DNA of 11,797 nt from Candidatus Bipolaricaulota bacterium (GTDB lineage Bacteria > Bipolaricaulota > Bipolaricaulia > RBG-16-55-9): assembly GCA_027021605.1 (NCBI GenBank), contig JALUUA010000127.1, positions 1 to 11,797 on the forward strand, given 5' to 3'. The notes beneath the pieces were generated by a model that was not told the origin of the DNA, did not search any database, and saw nothing but the letters and a program-made list of their open reading frames with translations. Position numbers and translations under genes: made by a program. Of the stretch, positions 1 through 6,103 are shown piece by piece; the stretch's first letter is position 1, and each line of letters begins with the position of its first letter.

Positions 1-396
1 GATCTTCTTGAGAAGCTCCCCCAGCTCGTACATCAAGCGTAAAATCCCCTGGGAGAGCGCCTCGCCCTGGAGGGGATGGGCTTGGGCGAACTGGGGCAGC
101 CGGGCGACCTCCTCGTTGACCCGCGGGTTGTACTTCATCGTGCACGAGCCCAGGGGGTAGACGCCCGTGTCCACCCCGTAGTTCACCAGCGAGAGGTCCG
201 TGTAATGGCGCACCAGTTCAATTTGACTGACTTCCGGCAGCCGCGGGGCCTCCTCCTCGGAGCGGAGCAGCTCCTCGGGGATGAGCTCGTTGAGGGGCTT
301 CGTCTCGACGTCGGGCTCCGGCAGGCTCAACCCCCGCCGCCCCGGCTTCCCCAAATCAAAGAGGGTCCGGCCCGGCTTAAGCTCCCCCCACGTCAT
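1..396 (-). CDS. gcvPB: Glycine dehydrogenase (decarboxylating) subunit 2, P-protein beta subunit; N-terminal 132 residues, cut by the left edge
   Basis: This is the PLP-binding half of the split P-protein. With GcvPA it decarboxylates glycine and passes the aminomethyl group to lipoyl-GcvH in the cytoplasm. The reverse strand reads an open frame from the ATG at 396-394 to base 1 with no stop. It contains the family block YPLGSCTMKYNP at about residues 80-91, preceded by the usual HYTDLSLVNYGVDTG stretch. The lysine that binds PLP lies further on, outside the window. The ATG overlaps the gcvPA stop as ATGA, which implies translational coupling. A strong SD, AAGGAGGT at 409-416, sits 12 nt upstream inside the gcvPA 3' end. 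The full protein is usually about 480 residues, so roughly a quarter is present. The family assignment is secure. Whether the complete gene is intact cannot be seen. Confidence 0.95.
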   Translation of the reverse strand, partial: MTWGELKPGRTLFDLGKPGRRGLSLPEPDVETKPLNELIPEELLRSEEEAPRLPEVSQIELVRHYTDLSLVNYGVDTGVYPLGSCTMKYNPRVNEEVARLPQFAQAHPLQGEALSQGILRLMYELGELLKKI

Positions 397-1781
397 CGCG
401 ATCGTGCAACCTCCTTGAGCGCCTCGACGAACCCGTCGAGGTCTTGGCGGGTGCGCTTCTCCGTGACGGCCATAAGCAACGTGTCGGGGTGCCCGAAGGG
501 CTCTAAGTCGACCCCGCCCAGGAAGCCCCGCTCCCTGAGCTTGGGCAGCAGCTCCTTGGGCGGGACGGGCGTCTCGACCGCGAACTCGTTGAAGAACGGC
601 CCCGGCCACTTTCTAGGCCAGCCCAGCTCCTCCTCGATTCTGCGCGCTAAATAGTGGGCCCTCTGCGCGATGAGCTCCGCCAGCTCCCGGATCCCGCGCC
701 GGCCCAGAAGCCCTAAGTACAGAGTGGCCGCAAACGCGCACAGGGCTTGGTTCGTGCAGATGTTCGAGGTCGCCTTTGCCCGGCGGATGTGCTGCTCCCG
801 GGCCTGGAGGGTCATGATGTAGCCCACCCGCCCCCGGGCGTCCGTCGTGCGCCCCGAGATCCGCCCGGGCATCCGGCGCATGTGCTCTTTTCTGCAAGCG
901 AAAAGGCCCAACAACGGCCCCCCGTAATAGGGCGCGTTCCCCAGCACTTGGCCCTCGCCCACGACGATGTCGGCCCCCAGCGCCCCCGGCGGCTTTAAAA
1001 TCCCCAGCGCGATGGGGTGGGCGCTCACGCAGAGAAGCGCCTTTCCCAGCGCGTCTTTGAGGCCCCGGAGGTCCTCGATGACCCCGAAGAAGTTGGGGGT
1101 CTGCACCAGCAGTCCACCCGTTTCCTCGTCCGCGCGTTGCCCCACAAACGACTTGTCGAGTTGGCCCCGATCGTCGTAGGGAACGTCCACGAGCTCCAAG
1201 TCGGCAGCCCAGGCGTACGTTTGGATGACCTGGCGATAGTGGGGGTGGACGCCCTCGGCCACGAGGAACTTCCGGCGGCCCGTCACGTTGTGTGCCATGA
1301 GCATCGCTTCCGCCAGGGCCGAGCCGCCGTCGTACATGGACGCGTTGGCCACGTCCATGCCCGTCAGCTCGCAGACCATGGTTTGGTACTCGAACATCCA
1401 GGTGAGCGTCCCCTGGGAGGCCTCGGCCTGGTAGGGCGTGTAGCTCGTGAAGAACTCCGAGCGGGTCATAAAGTACGAGACGACGCTGGGGATGTCGTGG
1501 TCGTAGACCCCGGCCCCCAGGAAGGAGACGTACTTTCGGGGGTCGAGGTTCTCCTCGGCGATCCCGGCGAGCAGCCGCTTGGCCTCCAGCTCGCTTACGG
1601 GCTCCAAGCCCAGGGGCTCATAGCGCTCTAGGATCTCGCGGGGGATGTCGGAGAAGAGATCTTCCACGGAGCGCAGGCCGATGGCCCGCAGCATCGCCTC
1701 GATGTCCTCGGGGGTGTGGGGGATGAACTCGCTCCGGCTTCCGCGGCTTCGGCGAAAGGGTCCTCCCTCGCTTGTACCCAT
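393..1781 (-). CDS. gcvPA: Glycine dehydrogenase (decarboxylating) subunit 1, P-protein alpha subunit
   Basis: This is the first half of the two-subunit P-protein and acts with GcvPB and GcvH in glycine cleavage. The 462-residue product carries family blocks in order: FIPHTPED (19-26), FLGAGVYDHDIPS (87-99), TPYQAEASQGTL (115-126), YDGGSALAEA (150-159), QTPNFFGVIED (227-237), GEGQVLGNAPYYGGP (275-289) and LQAREQHIRRAKATSNICTNQ (325-345). Length is slightly above the usual ~445. The excess is about 16 basic, Ser/Gly-rich N-terminal residues before FIPHTPED, which normally stands almost at the start. No ATG, GTG or TTG lies closer to that block, so the ATG at 1781 is kept. It begins 6 nt after the gcvH stop, with a modest SD, GAGGG, at 1792-1796 inside the gcvH end. 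Its stop overlaps the gcvPB ATG. Function is near certain; the start is fairly sure. Confidence 0.96.
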   Translation of the reverse strand: MGTSEGGPFRRSRGSRSEFIPHTPEDIEAMLRAIGLRSVEDLFSDIPREILERYEPLGLEPVSELEAKRLLAGIAEENLDPRKYVSFLGAGVYDHDIPSVVSYFMTRSEFFTSYTPYQAEASQGTLTWMFEYQTMVCELTGMDVANASMYDGGSALAEAMLMAHNVTGRRKFLVAEGVHPHYRQVIQTYAWAADLELVDVPYDDRGQLDKSFVGQRADEETGGLLVQTPNFFGVIEDLRGLKDALGKALLCVSAHPIALGILKPPGALGADIVVGEGQVLGNAPYYGGPLLGLFACRKEHMRRMPGRISGRTTDARGRVGYIMTLQAREQHIRRAKATSNICTNQALCAFAATLYLGLLGRRGIRELAELIAQRAHYLARRIEEELGWPRKWPGPFFNEFAVETPVPPKELLPKLRERGFLGGVDLEPFGHPDTLLMAVTEKRTRQDLDGFVEALKEVARSR

Positions 1782-1787
1782 GGCGAA

Positions 1788-2183
1788 TCAGCCCTCGCCC
1801 TCCGCCTCGCCGATGAGCTTCTCATACGCCTCGGCGTCGAGGAGCGCGTCGAGCTCAGAGGGGTCGCTCATCTCGAGGAGGGCCATCCAGCCCTTCCCGT
1901 AGGGGTCTTGGTTGACGTACTCGGGGTGCTGCTCCAGCTCCCCGTTCACCTCCACGACCCTGCCGCTTACGGGCGCGTAGACGTCCGAGGCGGCTTTTAC
2001 GGACTCCACGGTGATGATCGCCTCGGCCTGCTTCACCTCGCGGCCCACCTCGGGGAGCTCTACGTAGACGATGTCGCCCAGCTCCCTCTGGGCGAAGTCC
2101 GTGATGCCCATGCGCACCTTGCCGTCCTCGACCTTGGCCCACTCGTGCTCCTTGGTGTACTTGAGTTCTTTGGGGTAGGACAT
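1788..2183 (-). CDS. gcvH: Glycine cleavage system H protein (lipoyl carrier)
   Basis: GcvH is the small lipoylated shuttle of the glycine cleavage system. It takes the aminomethyl group from the P-protein and presents it to the T-protein, and is then reoxidised by dihydrolipoamide dehydrogenase. The 131-residue frame has the normal family length and pattern: YTKEHEWAKVEDGKVRMGIT (9-28), LGDIVYVELPEVG (35-47) and the lipoylation site VESVKAASD, with the modified lysine at K63, followed by APVSGRVVEVN. The ATG at 2183 has a clear SD, GGAGGGAG at 2189-2196, five nt upstream. It is the first gene of gcvH-gcvPA-gcvPB. The predicted 5' leader is only about 25 nt, so there is no room for the glycine riboswitch that often controls gcv operons. 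No gcvT or lipoyl-transfer gene is visible; gcvT may lie left of the window or elsewhere. Confidence 0.98.
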   Translation of the reverse strand: MSYPKELKYTKEHEWAKVEDGKVRMGITDFAQRELGDIVYVELPEVGREVKQAEAIITVESVKAASDVYAPVSGRVVEVNGELEQHPEYVNQDPYGKGWMALLEMSDPSELDALLDAEAYEKLIGEAEGEG

Positions 2184-2205
2184 TCGCGCTCCCTCCGGAT
2201 TCGGT

Positions 2206-2233
2206 TTGCGTGAGGATTATAGATCCCTAGAAT
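2206..2233 (+). promoter_or_regulatory. Possible promoter of the EamA-family gene, overlapping the gcvH promoter
   Basis: TTGCGT (2206-2211), a 16-nt spacer and TAGAAT (2228-2233, five of six consensus bases) make a plausible forward promoter. A start 6-7 nt after the -10 falls at about 2240, exactly on the first ATG. The transcript would then be leaderless from that ATG, or have six nt before the second ATG at 2246. Its elements interleave with the gcvH promoter on the other strand. Inferred from spacing only. Confidence 0.35.
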
Positions 2234-2245
2234 TGGGGGATGCAA
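2216..2245 (-). promoter_or_regulatory. Predicted sigma-70-type promoter of gcvH-gcvPA-gcvPB
   Basis: On the minus strand a perfect TATAAT (2221-2216) lies 18 nt downstream of TTGCAT (2245-2240). The expected transcript start is near 2209, giving a leader of about 25 nt that contains the gcvH SD. The -35 overlaps the start codon of the divergent EamA-family gene. The -10 match is exact, while the -35 is only TTG plus weak positions. The same TTTGC/TATAAT layout recurs before livG and dnaB. Confidence 0.6.
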
Positions 2246-3142
2246 ATGACGCGCGTCAGCCCTTCCGTCTATTTGGCCCTCTTGGGGGCCGTGATCCTCA
2301 TTAGCTTTGCCTCCATTCTGATCAAGAAGGCCGAGGCGCCCGCGCTCGTGATCGCCGCCTATCGTTTGGGGATCGCCTCGTTGATTTTGGCGCCCCTGGC
2401 GGCGGTACGGCGCCGGGAGGAGCTGCGGCGGCTCGCCCCCCGGGACTGGGGGCTCTCCTTCTTAAGCGGGGCCTTCTTGAGCCTGCACTTCGTCGCCTGG
2501 ATCGCCTCGCTCCAATACACGTCCGTGGCCAGCTCCGTGGTGCTGGTGGCCACCAACCCGATCTTCGTGGGGTTGGGAACGGTGCTCTTCCTGAAGGAGC
2601 GGCTCCATCCCCTGCTCGTGGCGGGCATCCTCGTCTCGACGCTGGGGGGGATCGTCATCGGGTGGGAGGACTTCCGGCTGGGGGGCCCGGCGCTCTACGG
2701 GGACCTGCTGGCGCTCGTGGGGGCCGTAGCCCACTCCGGGTATCTGCTGATCGGCCGTCGGGTGCGGCAGCGCACGAGCGCGTTGGCGTACATCACCCTC
2801 GTGTACGGGACGGCCGCCCTTTTGACGCTGGGGGCGGCCCTCCTCGTCGGCGTCCCCTGGACGGGCTACACGGCCCAAACGTACGCGATGATCGTCCTCC
2901 TGGCGCTGGGGCCGCAGCTTCTGGGGCACACGGCCTACAACTGGGCGCTGCGGTATGTCACGCCCGCGGTGGTGGCCGTAGTCATCTTGGCGGAGCCCGT
3001 GGGGGCGACGGCTCTCGCCTACGCCCTGTTGGGGGAGCCCCTAACGCCCACGAAGGCCCTCGGGGGCCTACTGACGCTTCTGGGGATTTACTTAGCCGTC
3101 CGGGCCGGACGCCCCGCGGCCCGCGCCGAGGTCGCGGGGTGA
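2240..3142 (+). CDS. EamA/DMT-superfamily membrane transporter (RhaT/YdcZ-like metabolite exporter)
   Basis: This is an inner-membrane protein of 300 residues with the two-fold EamA repeat and about ten helices, roughly at 10-27, 35-55, 72-88, 95-116, 123-141, 152-169, 180-201, 214-232, 242-263 and 268-288. Repeat 1 ends with the typical NPIFVGLGTVLFLKERL (about 114-130). Repeat 2 ends with the matching VVAVVILAEPVGATALAYA followed by LLGEPLTP. Many relatives export amino acids or other small metabolites, but the substrate cannot be read from sequence. The frame has ATGs at 2240 and 2246. A G-run at 2235-2239 is too close to the first but well spaced for the second, so Met3 may be the true start unless the mRNA is leaderless. 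It is divergent from gcvH with only 56 bp between, and is probably monocistronic. No terminator hairpin was found after its stop. Confidence 0.93.
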   Translation: MQMTRVSPSVYLALLGAVILISFASILIKKAEAPALVIAAYRLGIASLILAPLAAVRRREELRRLAPRDWGLSFLSGAFLSLHFVAWIASLQYTSVASSVVLVATNPIFVGLGTVLFLKERLHPLLVAGILVSTLGGIVIGWEDFRLGGPALYGDLLALVGAVAHSGYLLIGRRVRQRTSALAYITLVYGTAALLTLGAALLVGVPWTGYTAQTYAMIVLLALGPQLLGHTAYNWALRYVTPAVVAVVILAEPVGATALAYALLGEPLTPTKALGGLLTLLGIYLAVRAGRPAARAEVAG

Positions 3143-3180
3143 ACGTTCCGATTTTATCCCGCTTTTCCTCGGTTCACCCC

Positions 3181-3209
3181 TTGACAATCCTCACAGATTA
3201 TGCTATAGT
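3181..3209 (+). promoter_or_regulatory. Strong sigma-70-type promoter for the livJ transcript
   Basis: A perfect TTGACA (3181-3186), an optimal 17-nt spacer and TATAGT (3204-3209, five of six) preceded by an extended -10 TGC (3201-3203). It is by far the best consensus promoter in the window. It predicts a transcript start near 3216, leaving a leader of about 158 nt before the livJ ATG. High expression fits a periplasmic binding protein that must outnumber its permease. Confidence 0.8.
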
Positions 3210-3216
3210 CACCGTT

Positions 3217-3369
3217 TAGAAAACCGTGGCTCCGGTCCGGACGGCCCGTGGGTTGGGAGGTGGAAGCCTACTTGCTTCGCTGGGGTAAACCGTCGCCGGG
3301 ATTCGGCGGCTTGCCAAAGGTTTTCTAGGGTCCGAAACTTCCACACCAAACTCCAAATCCAAAGGAGGG
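3217..3369 (+). promoter_or_regulatory. Structured 5' leader RNA of livJ; candidate cis-regulatory element of unknown class
   Basis: The leader folds by eye into a closed domain. AGAAAACC (3218-3225) pairs perfectly with GGTTTTCT (3319-3326), plus U3217-A3327. After a small internal loop, TGGC (3227-3230) pairs with GCCA (3313-3316). Inside are two hairpins: GAAGC/GCTTC (3263-3267/3274-3278) and GTCGCCG/CGGCGGC (3292-3298/3304-3310, one G-U). A competing element is GTGGAAG (3260-3266) with CTTCCAC (3338-3344), seven pairs that would form a pseudoknot with sequence downstream of the closing helix. AAACCGT occurs at 3221-3227 and 3287-3293, so GGTTT has two possible partners. The livJ SD, AAGGAGGG, follows at 3362-3369. 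No known riboswitch signature was recognised. Function is inferred; the pairings are seen. Confidence 0.5.
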
Positions 3370-3374
3370 ATAAA

Positions 3375-4688
3375 ATGGTAGACAGAGGGAGGATCTCCCG
3401 ACGGACGTTCCTCAAGGGACTGGGAGTTGCGGCGGGGGCGAGCGTGCTCCCCGGCCCGCTCTTCCGGGTCTTCGGGCAGGAGGGCGTGGTCATGGGCGCG
3501 GTCGTGCCCCTGACGGGCCAGCTCCAGAGCTTCGGTCCCCGGTTCCAGATCGCCGCGGAGATCGCCCGCGACGAGGTCAACGCGGCGGGCGGCATCCCCG
3601 GCGTGGGGATCCTGCAGCTGGCGGTGCGCGACTCCGGGACGAACCCCGAGACGGGGGTCCAGTCCGCCCAGGAGCTGGTCAACACCGTGGGCGTGCCTGC
3701 CATCTTCGGGGCCGCGGCCAGCGGCGTGACCATCCCCGTAAGCTCCGTGACCATCCCCGCCGGGGTTCTCCTGATCTCCCCCTCGGCCACCTCGCCGGCC
3801 ATCTCCAACCTCGACGATAACGACCTCGTCTTCCGCACCGCTCCCCCGGACTCCTTGCAGGGGATTGTCCTGGCCCAGCTCGCCTACAAGATCAAGGGCT
3901 ACCGCAAGATCGCGGTCATCAGCCGCAACGACGCCTACGGCGCGGGTCTGGCCGACGCGCTGCGGGCCAACTTCGAGAAGCTGGGCGGCACCGTCACCAA
4001 CGTCTCGCTCTACGACCCGGCGACCACCGACTTCAGCGCGGAGATCGCCGCGGCCGAGGCCGACTCCCCCGACGCCGTAAGCCTCATCACCTTCGACGAG
4101 GGCGAGGCCCTCATCACCCAGATGGTCGCCGCCGGCTACACCAACTTCGACCTCTTCGTGGACGGCAACAAGAACCAGGACCTCATCGACCGCTTGGTGG
4201 AGGCCCTGGGGGCCGAGCTGCTGGAGGGCAAGGTCGGCACCGCCCCGGCGCTGGCCGAGACCCCCGGCGGTGAGGTCTTCGCCGCCGCCTACCGCGCGCG
4301 GCTCAACGAGGACCCCTTCGTGTTCACGCCGCACAGCTACGACGCGATCGCCGTAACGGCCCTGGCCATGGCCAAGGCCGCCGCTCAAGGCCAGGAGATC
4401 ACCGGCGCGAACATCGCCGCCAACATGCGGGATGTGGCCAACCCGCCGGGGACGGAGTACTCCGTGGGCCAGCTGGGCGAGGCGCTGGCGGCTGTAGCCG
4501 CGGGCGAGGACATCAACTACGTCGGCGCCAGCGGCGCCGTCGACTTCGACGCCAACGGCGACCCCTTCGGTCCCGTGGGCATCTGGACCATCAAGGACGG
4601 CAAGATCGTCGACACCGAGGTCGTCAACTGCGGCTTCGGCGAGGGCGGCGAGCCGTTCTGCGAGGAGCCCAGCGGCGAGGGGCTCTAA
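3375..4688 (+). CDS. livJ: LivJ-like amino-acid ABC transporter substrate-binding protein, Tat-exported
   Basis: This periplasmic receptor of a HAAT-type importer (Peripla_BP_6 family) captures a branched-chain or other hydrophobic amino acid, or a related amide, and hands it to LivH/LivM. The 437-residue product begins with a classic twin-arginine signal, SRRTFLK (8-14), followed by a hydrophobic stretch to about residue 29, with likely cleavage near residues 31-35. It is therefore exported folded. The mature part starts with the family pattern MGAVVPLTGQLQSFGP and continues with AAEIARDEVNAAGGIPG and the mid-protein KIAVISRNDAYGAGLADAL. The C-terminal tail carries a cysteine pair (C419, C429). 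The SD AAGGAGGG is 5 nt before the ATG. C-ending codons dominate more than in its neighbours, consistent with high expression. It stands alone on the plus strand, facing the livGFHM operon, and ends at a strong terminator. The exact substrate is unknown. Confidence 0.93.
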   Translation: MVDRGRISRRTFLKGLGVAAGASVLPGPLFRVFGQEGVVMGAVVPLTGQLQSFGPRFQIAAEIARDEVNAAGGIPGVGILQLAVRDSGTNPETGVQSAQELVNTVGVPAIFGAAASGVTIPVSSVTIPAGVLLISPSATSPAISNLDDNDLVFRTAPPDSLQGIVLAQLAYKIKGYRKIAVISRNDAYGAGLADALRANFEKLGGTVTNVSLYDPATTDFSAEIAAAEADSPDAVSLITFDEGEALITQMVAAGYTNFDLFVDGNKNQDLIDRLVEALGAELLEGKVGTAPALAETPGGEVFAAAYRARLNEDPFVFTPHSYDAIAVTALAMAKAAAQGQEITGANIAANMRDVANPPGTEYSVGQLGEALAAVAAGEDINYVGASGAVDFDANGDPFGPVGIWTIKDGKIVDTEVVNCGFGEGGEPFCEEPSGEGL

Positions 4689-4730
4689 GCTAACGCAGCT
4701 AAGCAAGCTCAAGCCAAGCCCCCAAGCTTG
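4687..4730 (+). repeat. Cluster of six AAGC tetranucleotides with a small hairpin after livJ
   Basis: AAGC occurs at 4687, 4701, 4705, 4711, 4716 and 4724, beginning within the livJ stop codon. CAAGCT (4704-4709) can pair with AGCTTG (4725-4730) across a 15-nt loop. It precedes the main terminator. It may be nothing more than simple sequence. Confidence 0.4.
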
Positions 4731-4743
4731 ACGTCGAGAGACG

Positions 4744-4795
4744 AGCACGCGGGTGGGCGTTCCCCCGCCCGCGTGCTTCTTTCTTTTGTTGTGTT
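4744..4795 (+). terminator. Rho-independent terminator of livJ
   Basis: AGCACGCGGGTGGG (4744-4757) pairs with CCCGCCCGCGTGCT (4764-4777). This gives 14 bp with one wobble around a 6-nt loop, followed by a T-rich run TTCTTTCTTTTGTTG (4777-4791). It terminates the forward transcript. Read on the other strand the hairpin is followed by C/G-rich sequence without a T-run, so it is not a convincing intrinsic terminator for livM, although the hairpin could protect that mRNA end. Confidence 0.92.
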
Positions 4796-4833
4796 GCTCT
4801 GTCGTCCTTGTCGCTCGTGAGTGGACTCATTAA

Positions 4834-6099
4834 TTAATCCGAGGCGGGCTCGGCTTTGGGCTTGGCGGGCACGGCGCTCGGCTCGATCATCGTGGAGGTG
4901 ACCCGCTCCTCGCCGAGGAGCCCCCGGGGGCGGAACAGCAGGATCAGCTCGAGGATGATCACGATGGCCATGATGCGCAGCGGCCCGAAGAGCTGTGCGG
5001 CCACGTCGATGCGCCCGATGGGGGTCTCGAGCGTGGGCGGGAGCACGTCGTTTAGGAAGTTCGTCCCGCTCCAGATCCCCCACATGATGAACGCGCCCAG
5101 GATGGCGCCGCGGTTGTTCCCCGTCCCGCCCACGATGAGCATCACCCACACCAAGAACGTCCGGGAGATCGCGTCGAAGATCTGCGGGTCGACGAACTTG
5201 ACGAAGTGGGCCCACAGGCTCCCGGCGGCCCCCATGATCACCGCGCCGACGACGAAAGCCTGCATCTTGAAGCGGAAGGTGTTCTTCCCCAGGGCGAGCG
5301 CGGCGTCCTCGTCCTCGCGGATCGCCCGCAGGGAGCGGCCCCAGGGCGAGCGGGCGATCCGCTCCAGCGCCAGGAACGCCACGAAGATTACCCCTAAGAC
5401 GAGCACGAGGTAGAACCAGTTGTACTGGGCCGGCTCCAGGAACCGGGGGATCTCGATCCCCAGGAGCCGGCAGGGCGGGGACTCCTGCAGGGGGATGACG
5501 ATGCACTCGTGCAGCGGCTGGGGGATGTTGGGGATCCCGCGGTTGCCCTCGGTCAGCCCCCGCTCGTTGGTGGCGATCAATCGCAATATCTCAGCAATCC
5601 CGATGGTGGCGATCGCCAGGTAGTCCGCCCGCAGCCGCAGGGTGGCAAACCCCACGATGAGGGCCGTAAGCCCCGAGGCGACCATCGCCGCCACAAAACC
5701 CACCAGGAACGGCTGGTTGAAGTACGTTGCGAAGAAGCCCTCCAGTCCCGCGCCCACGGCCATCTTCGCCGGGTCCTGCACTAAGATGGTGGACACATAG
5801 GCCCCCACGCCGAAGAAGCCCGCCACCCCGATGTTGAAGAGCCCCGTGTACCCCCACTGGATGTTGAGCCCCAGCGTGAGCACGGCGTAGATGCCCGCGA
5901 TGATCAAAAACGCCGAGAGGAACGAGAACATGCGGTCGGGCGGGACACCCACGGCTTGGGCTCCTACCAGCAGCAGGGCCCAGACGGCGAACGTCCCCAG
6001 GAGCGCCGCCCAGCGGGTCCGGCGGCTCTTCCGGGTGAGCAGAATCCAGAGCCCCGCCAGCGAGGAGAGCATCAACAGCAGCGCAAAGATTTGGGCCAT
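4834..6099 (-). CDS. livM: Branched-chain/hydrophobic amino-acid ABC transporter permease LivM
   Basis: This is the second membrane subunit of the HAAT importer (BPD_transp_2 family), pairing with LivH in the inner membrane. The 421-residue product has two N-terminal helices (about 3-21 and 29-50), then the family core: YAVLTLGLNIQWGYTGLFNIG (71-91), GVGAYVSTIL (98-107), LRLRADYLAIATIGIAEILRL (154-174) and the cytoplasmic ATPase-coupling segment SPWGRSLRAIREDEDAALALG (251-271). It ends with the usual RPRGLLGEERV (390-400) and a Pro/Lys tail. A loop at about 178-225 is expanded and holds two cysteines (C199, C210), in the stretch normally outside the membrane. The ATG lies 4 nt after the livH stop, with an AGGAAGG-type SD inside the livH end. 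It is the last gene of the operon; its stop is 56 bp from the end of the facing livJ terminator stem. Confidence 0.95.
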   Translation of the reverse strand: MAQIFALLLMLSSLAGLWILLTRKSRRTRWAALLGTFAVWALLLVGAQAVGVPPDRMFSFLSAFLIIAGIYAVLTLGLNIQWGYTGLFNIGVAGFFGVGAYVSTILVQDPAKMAVGAGLEGFFATYFNQPFLVGFVAAMVASGLTALIVGFATLRLRADYLAIATIGIAEILRLIATNERGLTEGNRGIPNIPQPLHECIVIPLQESPPCRLLGIEIPRFLEPAQYNWFYLVLVLGVIFVAFLALERIARSPWGRSLRAIREDEDAALALGKNTFRFKMQAFVVGAVIMGAAGSLWAHFVKFVDPQIFDAISRTFLVWVMLIVGGTGNNRGAILGAFIMWGIWSGTNFLNDVLPPTLETPIGRIDVAAQLFGPLRIMAIVIILELILLFRPRGLLGEERVTSTMIEPSAVPAKPKAEPASD

Positions 6100-6103
6100 G
6101 GGC

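Noticed and set aside
2184..2209. Glycine riboswitch upstream of gcvH
   Set aside because: The predicted leader is about 25 nt, and the whole intergenic gap is 56 bp, too short for even a single glycine aptamer. No aptamer consensus was seen.
3231..3338. Cobalamin or guanidine-I (ykkC) riboswitch in the livJ leader
   Set aside because: GGTGGAAGCC and CGCTGG recall cobalamin elements and CTAGGGTCCG recalls ykkC, but the core CCCGCAAC box of the former and the ACGG...GCCCGGGAGA part of the latter are missing.
3216..4748. A 510-residue open frame antisense to livJ
   Set aside because: It mirrors the livJ codon pattern: strong C-ending codons on one strand leave an open antisense frame. The product is low-complexity, rich in Gly, Val, Asp and Arg, with no recognisable domain.
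4744..4777. Bidirectional terminator serving livM too
   Set aside because: On the minus strand the stem is followed by CGTCTCTCG, not a T-run. The A-rich side lies upstream of the stem in that direction, so only the forward call is supported.
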